The notes below the pieces were generated by a model. The model had not been told where the DNA came from, made no database searches, and worked only from the letters and a program-made list of their open reading frames with translations. A program made the position numbers and the translations under genes. A DNA stretch of 64,000 bases from Rhizobium sp. Root1203 (lineage in GTDB: Bacteria; Pseudomonadota; Alphaproteobacteria; Rhizobiales; Rhizobiaceae): assembly GCF_001424945.1 (NCBI RefSeq), contig NZ_LMCW01000004.1, positions 62,001 to 126,000 on the forward strand. Reading direction: 5' to 3'. Shown piece after piece: positions 1 to 8,914 of the stretch; the first letter of the stretch is position 1; each line of letters starts with the position of its first letter.

Positions 1-15
1 CGATATGCCACCTCC

Positions 16-603
16 ATGTTTTCACTAGAACGCATCGAGACATTCGAGCAGATCGTCAAGAAGAGCCGGTTTCGGGCCGTCGCAAGCCCCATCGCAGGCG
101 AGCAGGATGCCAAGGATTTGCTGGCGGCACATGCCGATCCCGGCGCCAATCACCATTGCTGGGCTTGGCGGATCGGCCAAAGCTATCGGTTCAACGACGA
201 TGGCGAGCCGAGCGGCACGGCGGGAAAGCCAATTCTGCAAGCGATCGACGGGCAATCGCTCGACAATGTCATGGTGATCGTGACGCGCTGGTTTGGCGGC
301 GTCCTGCTTGGAACCGGCGGTCTCATCCGCGCCTACGGCGGAACGGCGTCAGCCTGCCTGCGGGCGTCCAGGACCATCGAATTGATTCCCATGGCCGAGA
401 CAACGGTAAATGTCGGCTTCTCGGACCTCGCGCTGGTCAAGGCACGGCTCGGTGCTGCGGCGGGCGTGCGCATCACGGACGAGGCCTTTCTAGGCACGGG
501 AGCGCAGCTGACGCTCGCGATACCTCAGGCCGTCGCCGACGATATCGCGCGAATGATCGCGGATGCAACGAGCGGCCGGGTCGTCATCGCGTTTCAGCCA
601 TGA
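16..603 (+). CDS. YigZ/IMPACT family protein
   Basis: A 195-residue protein of the YigZ/IMPACT (UPF0029) family. The family hallmark is visible in the middle: an HHCWAWRIG segment, then NDDGEPSGTAGKPIL, then VTRWFGGVLLGTGGLIRAY (about residues 46-108). The C-terminal part (about 130-195) fits the small ferredoxin-like YigZ C-terminal domain. IMPACT relatives act in translation control in eukaryotes; the bacterial role is not established and no enzyme activity is claimed. The ATG at 16 is the first start in the frame; upstream sequence is outside the window. It is a single gene ahead of gnd, with a gap of about 120 bases. Confidence 0.88.
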   Translation: MFSLERIETFEQIVKKSRFRAVASPIAGEQDAKDLLAAHADPGANHHCWAWRIGQSYRFNDDGEPSGTAGKPILQAIDGQSLDNVMVIVTRWFGGVLLGTGGLIRAYGGTASACLRASRTIELIPMAETTVNVGFSDLALVKARLGAAAGVRITDEAFLGTGAQLTLAIPQAVADDIARMIADATSGRVVIAFQP

Positions 604-722
604 CGACACTGCGCACCAGCTATGATGCCATGACTGGAATGTGACGCAGACTTCGCTTGCCTGCCGCCATGCGAGTGCTAGTTTCCGCAATCATATCGAT
701 TAAATTATCCAGGAGACTTGAG

Positions 723-1742
723 ATGCAGCTTGGCATGGTTGGTTTGGGCCGTATGGGCAACTACATGGTCCAACGCTTGATGCGCGATGGCCATGAATGC
801 GTCGTTTACGATGCGAGGCCGGAAAGCGTTGCCGATCTTGCGGACAAGGGCGCCGTCGGCAGTGCTTCACTGGAAGAGTTCGTCTCGAAGCTTTCGCGAC
901 CGCGCGCGGTGTGGCTGATGCTTCCCGCAGCCATCACCGACAAGGTGATCGCCCAGCTCCTGCCGCTGCTGCACGACGACGACATCATCATCGACGGCGG
1001 CAACTCCTACTACCACGACGACATCCGCCGTGGCGCCGAGTTGATCACCAAGGGCATCCACTACGTCGACGTCGGCACCAGCGGCGGCGTTTTCGGCCTC
1101 GAGCGAGGCTATTGCCTGATGATCGGCGGCGAGAAGGGCATCGTGCAGTCGCTCTCGCCGATCTTCGCATCGCTGGCGCCGGGGCAGGGTTCGGTCGCGC
1201 CCTCTGAAAACCGGCCGGTCACTCCAGGCAGCACGGCCGAGCAGGGATATCTCCATTGCGGTCCGCACGGCGCCGGTCATTTCGTCAAGATGGTGCACAA
1301 CGGCATCGAGTACGGCCTTATGGCCGCCTATGCCGAGGGGCTCAACATTCTGAAGCGCGCGAACATCGGTTCGGACAGCCATGAGGCGGATGCCGAGACG
1401 GCGCCGCTCGCTCACCCCGAATTCTACCGCTACGATTTCAACCTGCAGGACGTCGCCGAAGTGTGGCGCCGCGGCAGCGTCATTACGTCGTGGCTGCTCG
1501 ACCTGACGTCCGATGCGCTCCATGCCGATCCGGCGCTTGCGCAATATGCCGGCCGCGTTTCCGATTCCGGCGAAGGGCGCTGGACGATCATGGCGGCCAT
1601 CGACGAAAGCGTGCCGACGCCGGTCCTGAGCGCTGCGCTCTATGGCCGCTTTTCCTCGCGCGACAACGACGAGTTCGCCAACAAGGTATTGTCGGCGATG
1701 CGCGCGGGCTTCGGCGGCCACGTCGAGAAGCCCAAGGAATAA
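723..1742 (+). CDS. gnd: 6-phosphogluconate dehydrogenase, short (GndA/YqeC-type) form
   Basis: A 339-residue cytosolic enzyme that would oxidise and decarboxylate 6-phosphogluconate to ribulose 5-phosphate. The Rossmann motif GLGRMG lies at residues 7-12, the substrate-loop sequence TSGGVFGLERGYCLMIGG is clear, and HGAGHFVKMVHNGIEYG carries the catalytic Lys and the His-Asn pair. At 339 residues it belongs to the short class, often NAD-preferring, rather than the 470-residue NADP enzyme; cofactor choice is inferred. The frame is open upstream to 657, but ATG 723 is preferred because it follows CAGGAGA and begins the protein exactly at the Rossmann strand. A strong terminator follows. Confidence 0.92.
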   Translation: MQLGMVGLGRMGNYMVQRLMRDGHECVVYDARPESVADLADKGAVGSASLEEFVSKLSRPRAVWLMLPAAITDKVIAQLLPLLHDDDIIIDGGNSYYHDDIRRGAELITKGIHYVDVGTSGGVFGLERGYCLMIGGEKGIVQSLSPIFASLAPGQGSVAPSENRPVTPGSTAEQGYLHCGPHGAGHFVKMVHNGIEYGLMAAYAEGLNILKRANIGSDSHEADAETAPLAHPEFYRYDFNLQDVAEVWRRGSVITSWLLDLTSDALHADPALAQYAGRVSDSGEGRWTIMAAIDESVPTPVLSAALYGRFSSRDNDEFANKVLSAMRAGFGGHVEKPKE

Positions 1743-1767
1743 GCTATTCCGCACAAACGGATACCCG

Positions 1768-1801
1768 GCCCGTGCAGCGCAAGCTGCGCGGGCTTTTCTT
1801 T
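1768..1801 (+). terminator. Rho-independent terminator of gnd
   Basis: An 11-base-pair GC-rich stem (GCCCGTGCAGC / GCTGCGCGGGC, one G-T wobble) closes a GCAA tetraloop and is followed by TTTTCTTT. It sits 25 bases after the gnd stop and before the MscS gene, so that gene probably has its own promoter. Confidence 0.85.
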
Positions 1802-1849
1802 CGCACGGCGCGATATAAGGTGGACGAAAGATATCGGAGGGGCTGGCGA

Positions 1850-3967
1850 ATGGGTGTGGGAATTGGCGCGCGGAGCTTGCTGCGGTTTCTGCTGCTGATT
1901 GTGGCTATTACGATGGCAGCAAGCGCCGGTGCGCAGACACCCGCGACAACAGCCGCGCCGGGGCCGGCCGGGGCGCCCGCGGAGGTGCGGCAGATGCTGC
2001 AGCTGATGCAGACGCCGCAGGTGAAGCAATGGATGGCGACGCAGATGCAGGCAATGCCTGCGGCCGGCGCAGCGAACGCCGACCAGATGTCAGTCCTCTC
2101 GGACCTTCTCGGCCATGCGCGCCGCCACTTCGATCTGGTGTCCAGTGCCGCGATGGCATTGCCTCAGGAGGTTGAAACAGCGTCCGATATCGTCGATCGC
2201 GAGGTCGAGCCGAGCGGTTGGGCGCTGGTCACGATCGAAGTTCTGGCGTTGCTCCTGGCCGGACCGGCTGCCGAGCTGCTGTTTCGCCTGCTTGTGCCTA
2301 AGCCGAGGATACGGCGGGCGGACGGCGAGGTCGTGACTGTCGCACACCATGCGGCGGCCAACCTGATTTATCGTATTGTCCCGGCGCTTGTCTTCTGCGT
2401 TGCGACACTGGTGCCGCTGGTCGTGTTCAAATGGCCGCCGATCACGCAGTCGATGGCCATTGCCATTGCCATTGCGCTGCTGGTGGCACGTTTCACGATC
2501 TCGTTCGGCCGATTGCTGGTGACGCTGGTGACGCTTCCCAAGGCAGACGGCACGCGCGACGTGTCCCGCTCGACGGCGCTGTACTGGTTCCGGCGCAGTG
2601 CAGTCTTCATCATCTATTTCGCCTTCGGCTGGGTCGTTATCCAGCTCATGCTGCCGCTCGGGTTTTCCAGCGGATCGCGCTATCTGGTCGGCTACACGCT
2701 GGGCATCGGGCTTCTTCTGATTGCGACAGAGGCAGTCTGGTCGCGGCCTGCCGACGGCGGGCAAAAAAGCACGACGATCTCATGGTTGCTGACGATCTAT
2801 TTCGTGGCGCTTTGGCTGCTGTGGGTCGGAGGGCTCAACCTGGTGCTGTGGATCGGCATCTACATCGTCCTTCTGCCACGTGCGTTGCGTGTCGCAACGC
2901 TTGCGGTGCGTTCCCTGCATCAGGCGGAAGCCGGGTTCCTGGCCAAGCGCCGCATCGCGGCGGTTCTTCTCGATCGCGGCGTGCGTGCCGCCATCATCGC
3001 GATCGCCGCCGTGTGGCTCGGGCGCATACTCGGGTTTGCCGCCGACCGCATGGCCGCGGGCGACACGATGATCGATCGCATTACCCGCGGTTCGCTCGGC
3101 GGTATCGTCATCCTGCTTTCCGCCGATCTCCTCTGGCATCTGGCGCGGGCCTACATCAATGCGAGATTGGAGGATTCGCCGCTGGACAGCGCGGCCAACG
3201 ACGAGGAGAAGGCGAAGCGGGCGCGGCTGCAGACGCTGCTGCCGATCTTCCGGAACATCCTGGCCGTCGTTATCGCGGTGATCGCGGTTCTGATGGTGCT
3301 GTCCGGCCTCGGTGTGGAGATCGGACCGCTGATCGCCGGCGCCGGCGTCGTGGGCGTCGCCGTCGGCTTCGGCGCGCAGACGATCGTCAAGGATGTGATC
3401 AGCGGCATGTTCTATCTGTGGGACGACGCCTTTCGCATCGGCGAATATATCGAAAGCGGGAGCCACAAGGGCGTCGTGGAAGCCTTCAGCCTGCGGTCTG
3501 TCCGGTTGAGGCACCACCGCGGACCCCTGACGACGGTGCCATTCGGTGAACTCGGCGCTGTCAAGAACCTCAACCGCGACTGGACGATCGACAAGATTAC
3601 GCTGAACGTCACCTACAACACCGATCTCGTGCTGGCCAAGAAGGTCATCAAGCAGATCGGCGCGCAACTGCTCGAAAACCCGGATTACGCCCCACACATC
3701 ATCGAGACCCTGAAGATGAAGGGGGTCGAACAGTTCGGCGAGTTTGCAATCGTCATCCGGCTCTCGATGATGACCAAGCCCGGCGAGCAGTTCGTGATAC
3801 GCCGCAACGCGCTGGCCATGATCCGCACCGCCTTCAAGCAGAACGGCATAGAATTCGCGGTGCCGACGGTGCAGGTCTCCGGCGAAGGTCGCGAAGCGGA
3901 AGCGCATGCCGCCGCGGCGCGCTTTACCGTGCAGAAATCCGAAGCAAACGGCGAACCTCCCCCATGA
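1850..3967 (+). CDS. MscS-family mechanosensitive ion channel
   Basis: A 705-residue inner-membrane protein. It starts with a signal-like hydrophobic segment (about residues 8-26, ending ASAGAQ), has a periplasmic Pro/Ala-rich stretch, then many membrane helices (about 125-480) and the conserved MscS core near 490-600: a Gly/Ala-rich pore helix (GAGVVGVAVGFGAQTIVKD) and the beta-domain sequence ISGMFYLWDDAFRIGEYIE. The long N-terminal membrane part makes it one of the large MscS/MscK-like proteins expected to protect against hypo-osmotic shock. The frame is open from 1463 inside gnd, but ATG 1850 follows CGGAGGGG and begins the signal-like segment. It follows the gnd terminator; 266 bases without a gene separate it from lpiA. 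Confidence 0.9.
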   Translation: MGVGIGARSLLRFLLLIVAITMAASAGAQTPATTAAPGPAGAPAEVRQMLQLMQTPQVKQWMATQMQAMPAAGAANADQMSVLSDLLGHARRHFDLVSSAAMALPQEVETASDIVDREVEPSGWALVTIEVLALLLAGPAAELLFRLLVPKPRIRRADGEVVTVAHHAAANLIYRIVPALVFCVATLVPLVVFKWPPITQSMAIAIAIALLVARFTISFGRLLVTLVTLPKADGTRDVSRSTALYWFRRSAVFIIYFAFGWVVIQLMLPLGFSSGSRYLVGYTLGIGLLLIATEAVWSRPADGGQKSTTISWLLTIYFVALWLLWVGGLNLVLWIGIYIVLLPRALRVATLAVRSLHQAEAGFLAKRRIAAVLLDRGVRAAIIAIAAVWLGRILGFAADRMAAGDTMIDRITRGSLGGIVILLSADLLWHLARAYINARLEDSPLDSAANDEEKAKRARLQTLLPIFRNILAVVIAVIAVLMVLSGLGVEIGPLIAGAGVVGVAVGFGAQTIVKDVISGMFYLWDDAFRIGEYIESGSHKGVVEAFSLRSVRLRHHRGPLTTVPFGELGAVKNLNRDWTIDKITLNVTYNTDLVLAKKVIKQIGAQLLENPDYAPHIIETLKMKGVEQFGEFAIVIRLSMMTKPGEQFVIRRNALAMIRTAFKQNGIEFAVPTVQVSGEGREAEAHAAAARFTVQKSEANGEPPP

Positions 3968-4233
3968 TGCCATGATGGCAACGCGTATCGGCAGCTGTTG
4001 CATCGGCAGACAACGGCGCCGGCTGCGGCGCGGATATGTGCGGCGCACCGGCCGACCTTACGAAAATGCAATGTGTTGAGCCGCCGCGTGCGCCAAAATT
4101 GCCCCAATTAAAGATGAAGCAAGCGTCGATGAGCGGCGCTGGGGTGGCGTGAGCATGCGTACGCTTGGCATGCAGTTTATGTTACGCATTCGAAACATGA
4201 TTCCCGCAAAGATGGAAATCGCGACGGTAAGAG

Positions 4234-6837
4234 ATGTCGGGGCACGGCAATTTGGAAGAGATCGAAGATACCGATGAGTCCGCCTTGCGCGGATTTTTCA
4301 GGCGATACCGCACACACCTGACGGCAGTCGCGACGCTTGCCGTCTTCTGCATTGTCGGCTTCGCCATCGTACAGCTGACCAACGAGGTGCGCTACGACGA
4401 TGTCGTGCAGGCCCTTGCAGATACCAAGACCAGCTCGATTCTCCTGGCGCTGTTCTTCACTGCCCTCAGCTTTCTCGCGCTGGTCTTCTACGACGTCAAC
4501 GCCATCGAATATGTCGGCAGGAAGCTGCCCTTTCCCCAGGTCGCACTGACCGCCTTCAGCGCCTACGCTGTTGGGAACACCGCCGGGTTCGGTGCCCTCA
4601 GCGGCGGAGCTATACGCTACCGCGCCTATTCCAGGCAGGGCCTGACGCCCGAAGAAATCGGTCGCGTCATCGCGTTCGTCACGGTTGCCTTCGGCCTTGG
4701 GCTTGCCGGCGTCGGATCGATCGCGCTGCTGGCCATTGCCGACGAGATCGCGCCGCTGATCAACGTCAGCAGCCTGCTGCTGCGGCTGATCGGCGGATCG
4801 ATCGTCGCGCTTCTGGCAGCGGTCATGGTGTTCGGCCGAGGTGGCAGGGTGCTCCGCGTCGGATCGGTTTCGATACGACTGCCGGATTCCGCCACCTGGT
4901 CGCGGCAGTTCCTGGTGGCGGCCTTCGATATCGCGGCATCGGCCACCGTTCTCTATGTGCTGCTGCCGCAGACCGCGATCAGCTGGCCGGTGTTTCTGGC
5001 GATCTATGCGATTGCGGTCGGTCTCGGGGTGCTCAGCCATGTGCCTGCCGGCCTCGGCGTCTTCGAGACCGTCATCATCGCCTCGCTCGGCAGTGCGGTG
5101 AACATCGACGCGGTGCTCGGCTCGCTCGTTCTCTATCGGTTGATCTATCACGTGCTGCCGCTGGTGATTGCCGTGCTTGCCGTCTCGGCAACCGAACTTC
5201 GCCGCTTCGCCGATCATCCGGTCGCATCCGGGGTCCGTCGGATCGGGATCCGGCTGATGCCGCAGCTTTTGTCGACGCTTGCGTTGCTGCTCGGTGTCAT
5301 GCTGATCTTTTCGAGCGTGACGCCCACCCCGGACTCCAATCTCGAATTCCTCGCCAACTACCTGCCGCTGCCGATCGTGGAGGGCGCGCACTTCCTTTCA
5401 AGCCTGCTCGGGCTGGCGCTGGTGGTTGCGGCCCGGGGCCTTGGGCAGAGGCTTGACGGGGCCTGGTGGGTTTCCATCATCTCTGCGGCCGCGGCGCTGA
5501 CGCTTTCGCTTCTGAAGGCGATTGCGCTGGTGGAGGCCTGCTTCCTCGGGTTCCTGATTTTCGGCCTTTTCGTCAGTCGCCGGCTGTTCCGCCGGCACGC
5601 ATCGCTTCTGAATCAAACGCTGACGGCGTCCTGGCTGACGGCGATCGCGGTTGTCTGCGTCGGCGCGATCGTCATCCTGCTGTTCGTCTATCGCGATGTC
5701 GAATACAGCAACGAGCTCTGGTGGCAGTTCGAGTTCGCCGACGAGGCGCCGCGCGGGCTGCGCGCCGTGCTCGGCATCACGATCATTTCCTCGGCGATCG
5801 CCATTTTCAGCCTGTTGCGACCGGCAACGTCGAAGCCCGAGCCGGCCTCGGACGAAGCGCTGGAACGCGCGGTCGGGATCGTTGGCAAGCAACGCTACGC
5901 CGATGCCAATCTGGTGCGCATGGGCGACAAGAGCGTCATGTTTTCCGAGAAGGGCGATGCCTTCATCATGTATGGCCGGCAGGGCCGCTCATGGATCGCG
6001 CTGTTCGACCCGATCGGCGACCGAAGCGCGATTCCGGAGCTAGTCTGGCGCTTTGTCGAATCCGCCCGGGCGGCCGGCTGCCGCGCCGTCTTCTATCAGA
6101 TTTCGCCGGCGCTTCTTTCGCATTGCGCCGATGCAGGCCTGCGGGCCTTCAAGCTGGGCGAGCTTGCCGTTGCCGACCTCCGGACCTTCGAGATGAAGGG
6201 CGGCAAGTGGGCGAACCTGCGCCAGACCGCCAGCCGCGCCCAGCGCGACGGCCTCGAGTTCGAGGTGATCGAACCGGAGGGCGTCCCCGCCGTCATGGAT
6301 GAGCTCTCAGCCGTGTCCACGGCCTGGCTGCAGGATCACAACGCCAAGGAAAAGGGCTTTTCGCTTGGCGCCTTCGAACCGGACTACATCGTCGGCCAGC
6401 CGGTCGGGATCCTGAAGCGCGAAGGAAAGATCGTCGCGTTCGCGAACATCCTCATCACCGAAACCAAGGACGAGGGGACGATCGATCTGATGCGCTTCTC
6501 GCCGGATGCGCCCAAAGGCTCGATGGACTTCCTGTTCGTGCAGATCATGGAGTATCTGCGCAACGAAGGCTTTGCCCATTTCAATCTCGGCATGGCACCG
6601 CTCTCGGGCATGTCGAAGCGGGAGGCGGCACCCGTATGGGACCGCATCGGCAGCACGGTCTTCGAACACGGAGAGCGCTTCTACAACTTCAAGGGCCTGA
6701 GGGCCTTCAAATCCAAGTTTCACCCTCAATGGCATCCGCGCTACCTTGCGGTTTCCGGAGGAGGCAATCCGATGATCGCATTGATGGACGCAACGCTCCT
6801 GATCGGCGGCGGATTGAAAGGGGTCGTAAGGAAATGA
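4234..6837 (+). CDS. lpiA: Lysyl-phosphatidylglycerol synthase/flippase (LpiA/MprF)
   Basis: An 867-residue integral membrane protein of the MprF family. Residues about 30-530 hold around 14 hydrophobic helices (flippase part, including the family stretch SALSGGAIRYRAYSRQGL and HVPAGLGVFE), and residues about 540-860 form the cytosolic aminoacyl-lipid synthase domain (for example WIALFDPIGD, LMRFSPDAP, FNLGMAPLSGM). Family knowledge: it transfers lysine from Lys-tRNA to phosphatidylglycerol and moves the product outward, lowering surface charge; in rhizobia lpiA is acid-inducible. The stop overlaps the acvB start (ATGA), so the two are translationally coupled. The 266 bases upstream hold no gene; no convincing promoter box was found there. 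Confidence 0.94.
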   Translation: MSGHGNLEEIEDTDESALRGFFRRYRTHLTAVATLAVFCIVGFAIVQLTNEVRYDDVVQALADTKTSSILLALFFTALSFLALVFYDVNAIEYVGRKLPFPQVALTAFSAYAVGNTAGFGALSGGAIRYRAYSRQGLTPEEIGRVIAFVTVAFGLGLAGVGSIALLAIADEIAPLINVSSLLLRLIGGSIVALLAAVMVFGRGGRVLRVGSVSIRLPDSATWSRQFLVAAFDIAASATVLYVLLPQTAISWPVFLAIYAIAVGLGVLSHVPAGLGVFETVIIASLGSAVNIDAVLGSLVLYRLIYHVLPLVIAVLAVSATELRRFADHPVASGVRRIGIRLMPQLLSTLALLLGVMLIFSSVTPTPDSNLEFLANYLPLPIVEGAHFLSSLLGLALVVAARGLGQRLDGAWWVSIISAAAALTLSLLKAIALVEACFLGFLIFGLFVSRRLFRRHASLLNQTLTASWLTAIAVVCVGAIVILLFVYRDVEYSNELWWQFEFADEAPRGLRAVLGITIISSAIAIFSLLRPATSKPEPASDEALERAVGIVGKQRYADANLVRMGDKSVMFSEKGDAFIMYGRQGRSWIALFDPIGDRSAIPELVWRFVESARAAGCRAVFYQISPALLSHCADAGLRAFKLGELAVADLRTFEMKGGKWANLRQTASRAQRDGLEFEVIEPEGVPAVMDELSAVSTAWLQDHNAKEKGFSLGAFEPDYIVGQPVGILKREGKIVAFANILITETKDEGTIDLMRFSPDAPKGSMDFLFVQIMEYLRNEGFAHFNLGMAPLSGMSKREAAPVWDRIGSTVFEHGERFYNFKGLRAFKSKFHPQWHPRYLAVSGGGNPMIALMDATLLIGGGLKGVVRK

Positions 6838-8216
6838 TGAAAAGATACCTTCTTGCAGCCGTGTGCGCATTGTCGCTCGCGGCACCCCAGGCGCGGGCCG
6901 CAAGCGAAACCACGCAGAGCTTCGAAACCGGCCTCATTCCTTCCCCGCACATCTTCCGGCCGCAGGGCGACGTCAAGGGGGCGGTCATGCTGATCTCCGA
7001 CGCCGCCGGCTGGGGCGACCAGGAAAAGGCCGAGGCCGACAGGCTGGTTGACGAGGGATCTGTCGTCATCGGCGTCGATTTCCCGTCCTACATGGAGGCG
7101 CTGCGGCAGTACGACGTCAGCCAGAACGACGGTTGCATCTATCTCGTGTCAGACATCGAGTCGCTCAGCCAGCAGGTTCAGCGTGCCGCCGGCAACAGCC
7201 CTTATCACCTGCCGATCATTGCCGGCATCGGGGAGGGTGGAGCGCTTGCGCTTGCCATAGCCGCGCAGACGCCTGACGCGACCATCGGCCAGACGCTTGC
7301 GGTCGATCCGCTGGCAGGCATTCCGCTGACGAAGGAACTCTGCACGCCGGCGAAGAAGCAGACGGTCGGCGACCGGACGGTTTACGGTCTCAGCGATATT
7401 TCGCTGCCCGACCCAGTGATTGCGGCCTTCACCCCGGCCGCGGGCAAGGAGGGACGGGCGCACGTGGAGGAGCTGAAAAAAGCGCATGCCGGCATCGATA
7501 TCCGCGATTCCGACGACGATGCGCAGACCACGCTCAGCGATATACTCGACGAGCTGATCGCCGCTTCCGCCAGCGCAGACAATCCGCTCGGTTTGCCGCT
7601 CACCATTCTCGACGCCAAGCCGGTGTTCGACACGATGGCGGTGATCTTTTCCGGAGATGGAGGCTGGCGCGATATCGACAAGGAAGTCGGGGCGTCGCTG
7701 CAGAAGCTAGGCATCCCGGTCGTCGGGGTCGATTCACTCCACTACTTCTGGTCCGAGCGCAAACCGCAGGAAACCGCGGACGATCTCGGCAGGATCATCG
7801 AACTCTACCGCAAGCAATGGCAGGTCAAGCACGTGCTGCTGGTCGGCTATTCCTTCGGTGCGGACGTGGTGCCTGCTGCTTTTTCACGCCTGAAGCCTGC
7901 GCCAAAAAGCGCGGTTGCGCAGATGTCGCTCCTGTCTCTCTCCCACGCGGTTGACTACCAGATCTCCGTCATGGGCTGGCTCGGCCAGAAAACCGAAGGG
8001 GCAGGCGGCGATCCGGTCGACGACCTGAAGAAGGTCGATCCCAAGATCGTCCAGTGCATCTACGGCAAGGAAGACGATGACGAAGTGGCCTGCCCGGATC
8101 TGAAAGGCACGGGAGCCGACGTCATCACGCTCGCCGGCGACCACCATTTCGACGAGAACTACGAGCTTTTGACCAAGACGATCATCGACGGCCTCAAGTC
8201 GCGGCTGCAGGACTAG
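6834..8216 (+). CDS. acvB: AcvB/VirJ-family lysyl-phosphatidylglycerol hydrolase
   Basis: A 460-residue exported protein with a signal peptide (about residues 1-23, ending ARAA). It has two related alpha/beta-hydrolase-like halves: the first carries a degenerate nucleophile elbow (GIGEGG, no serine), the second an intact one (GYSFGAD, Ser340). This layout is that of Agrobacterium AcvB, reported to hydrolyse lysyl-phosphatidylglycerol in the periplasm and to be needed for virulence. It overlaps lpiA by four bases (ATGA), so synthesis and removal of the lipid are co-expressed. ATG 6834 and ATG 6837 are both possible starts. A dispersed repeat begins at its stop codon. Confidence 0.92.
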   Translation: MMKRYLLAAVCALSLAAPQARAASETTQSFETGLIPSPHIFRPQGDVKGAVMLISDAAGWGDQEKAEADRLVDEGSVVIGVDFPSYMEALRQYDVSQNDGCIYLVSDIESLSQQVQRAAGNSPYHLPIIAGIGEGGALALAIAAQTPDATIGQTLAVDPLAGIPLTKELCTPAKKQTVGDRTVYGLSDISLPDPVIAAFTPAAGKEGRAHVEELKKAHAGIDIRDSDDDAQTTLSDILDELIAASASADNPLGLPLTILDAKPVFDTMAVIFSGDGGWRDIDKEVGASLQKLGIPVVGVDSLHYFWSERKPQETADDLGRIIELYRKQWQVKHVLLVGYSFGADVVPAAFSRLKPAPKSAVAQMSLLSLSHAVDYQISVMGWLGQKTEGAGGDPVDDLKKVDPKIVQCIYGKEDDDEVACPDLKGTGADVITLAGDHHFDENYELLTKTIIDGLKSRLQD

Positions 8217-8320
8217 CTCACTTCCGCTTTTCTTCGAATCGCGAAAGGCTCTATCTTTTTGTCTTTACGCAATTCCAGACGCAAAACCGCTACGCACTTT
8301 TGCTGGAATTGCGCTAGCGC
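8215..8320 (+). repeat. Dispersed intergenic repeat, copy 1 (RIME-like)
   Basis: About 100 bases almost identical to 20723-20822. It contains TCCGCTTTTCTTCGAATCGC, then CTATCTTTTTGT, then a hairpin whose arms read GCAATTCCAG and CTGGAATTGC. It begins at the last two bases of the acvB stop codon. The composition and placement resemble the mosaic repeats (RIME) common between rhizobial genes; that family name is from memory, not a search. It may help end transcription of acvB and of the converging DinB gene. Confidence 0.8.
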
Positions 8321-8877
8321 ATCAGGTCTTCCTCCCTCCATCCGAGGGCGGCGAGCTCGTCGCCCCGGAAGCGTGCGTCATCCGCCACGATGAATTCGTC
8401 GAGCTGTGGCGGCTTCACTGTGGTGCCGGCCAGCATGGCGTGGACCTGGCCGCGATGATGCGTCTGGTGCTGGAAGAGATGGCCCAGAATGTCCTCCATT
8501 CGCTCGTGTTGTATCCGCTGGCCGCGATGAACGTTCACGGTCGAGACGAGCTTTTCCGGCGTCAGCGCTTCGCATAGGTCGATGAGGCGCCGGTCGACCT
8601 TCGCCTGCGCCTCGGTGAGCGATCCGACATCGTCGAACGGCTCGTCCACTTCGAAGGTCCTGAGCCCGAGCGTACCGCCTTCCAGACTGTCGACATAGAA
8701 CCAGTCGACGGTGACGATATGGTTCAGGGTCTCCTTGATCGACGGGAAGAAGCTCGTGCGCGGCGCTTCGAATTCGCCGGGCTGCAACATCGCGCAGGCG
8801 CTGAGCAGGCGGCGGTTGGCGAGGGCGTTGTTATAGGCGAGCTTGCGGAAAGACCGGCATGGGTCGAAGGCGGGCAC
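8314..8877 (-). CDS. DinB-family protein
   Basis: A 187-residue protein of the DinB/DUF664 four-helix-bundle superfamily. The three histidines that would bind a metal fit HIVTVDWFY (about residue 53) and HLFQHQTHHRGQVHAML (about 132-148). The family includes mycothiol- and bacillithiol-dependent enzymes and proteins of unknown activity; the substrate cannot be predicted. The start is GTG at 8877, chosen because AGAGGAG lies 7 bases upstream and no in-frame ATG fits better. It lies 37 bases downstream of ruvB on the same strand and could be the last gene of that operon; a role in DNA damage is only suggested by position. Confidence 0.85.
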   Translation of the reverse strand: MPAFDPCRSFRKLAYNNALANRRLLSACAMLQPGEFEAPRTSFFPSIKETLNHIVTVDWFYVDSLEGGTLGLRTFEVDEPFDDVGSLTEAQAKVDRRLIDLCEALTPEKLVSTVNVHRGQRIQHERMEDILGHLFQHQTHHRGQVHAMLAGTTVKPPQLDEFIVADDARFRGDELAALGWREEDLMR

Positions 8878-8914
8878 GGGTCAACTCCTCTGTCTTGCCG
8901 TCGGTGCAGAATGC

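Noticed and set aside
2780-4048. 422-codon minus-strand frame opposite the MscS gene
   Set aside because: It is Arg/Asp/His-rich without domains, as expected for the reverse of membrane-protein codons.
4140-4233. RpoN-like promoter (TTGGCATG) before lpiA
   Set aside because: The -24 GG is present, but the -12 GC at the required distance is replaced by AT.
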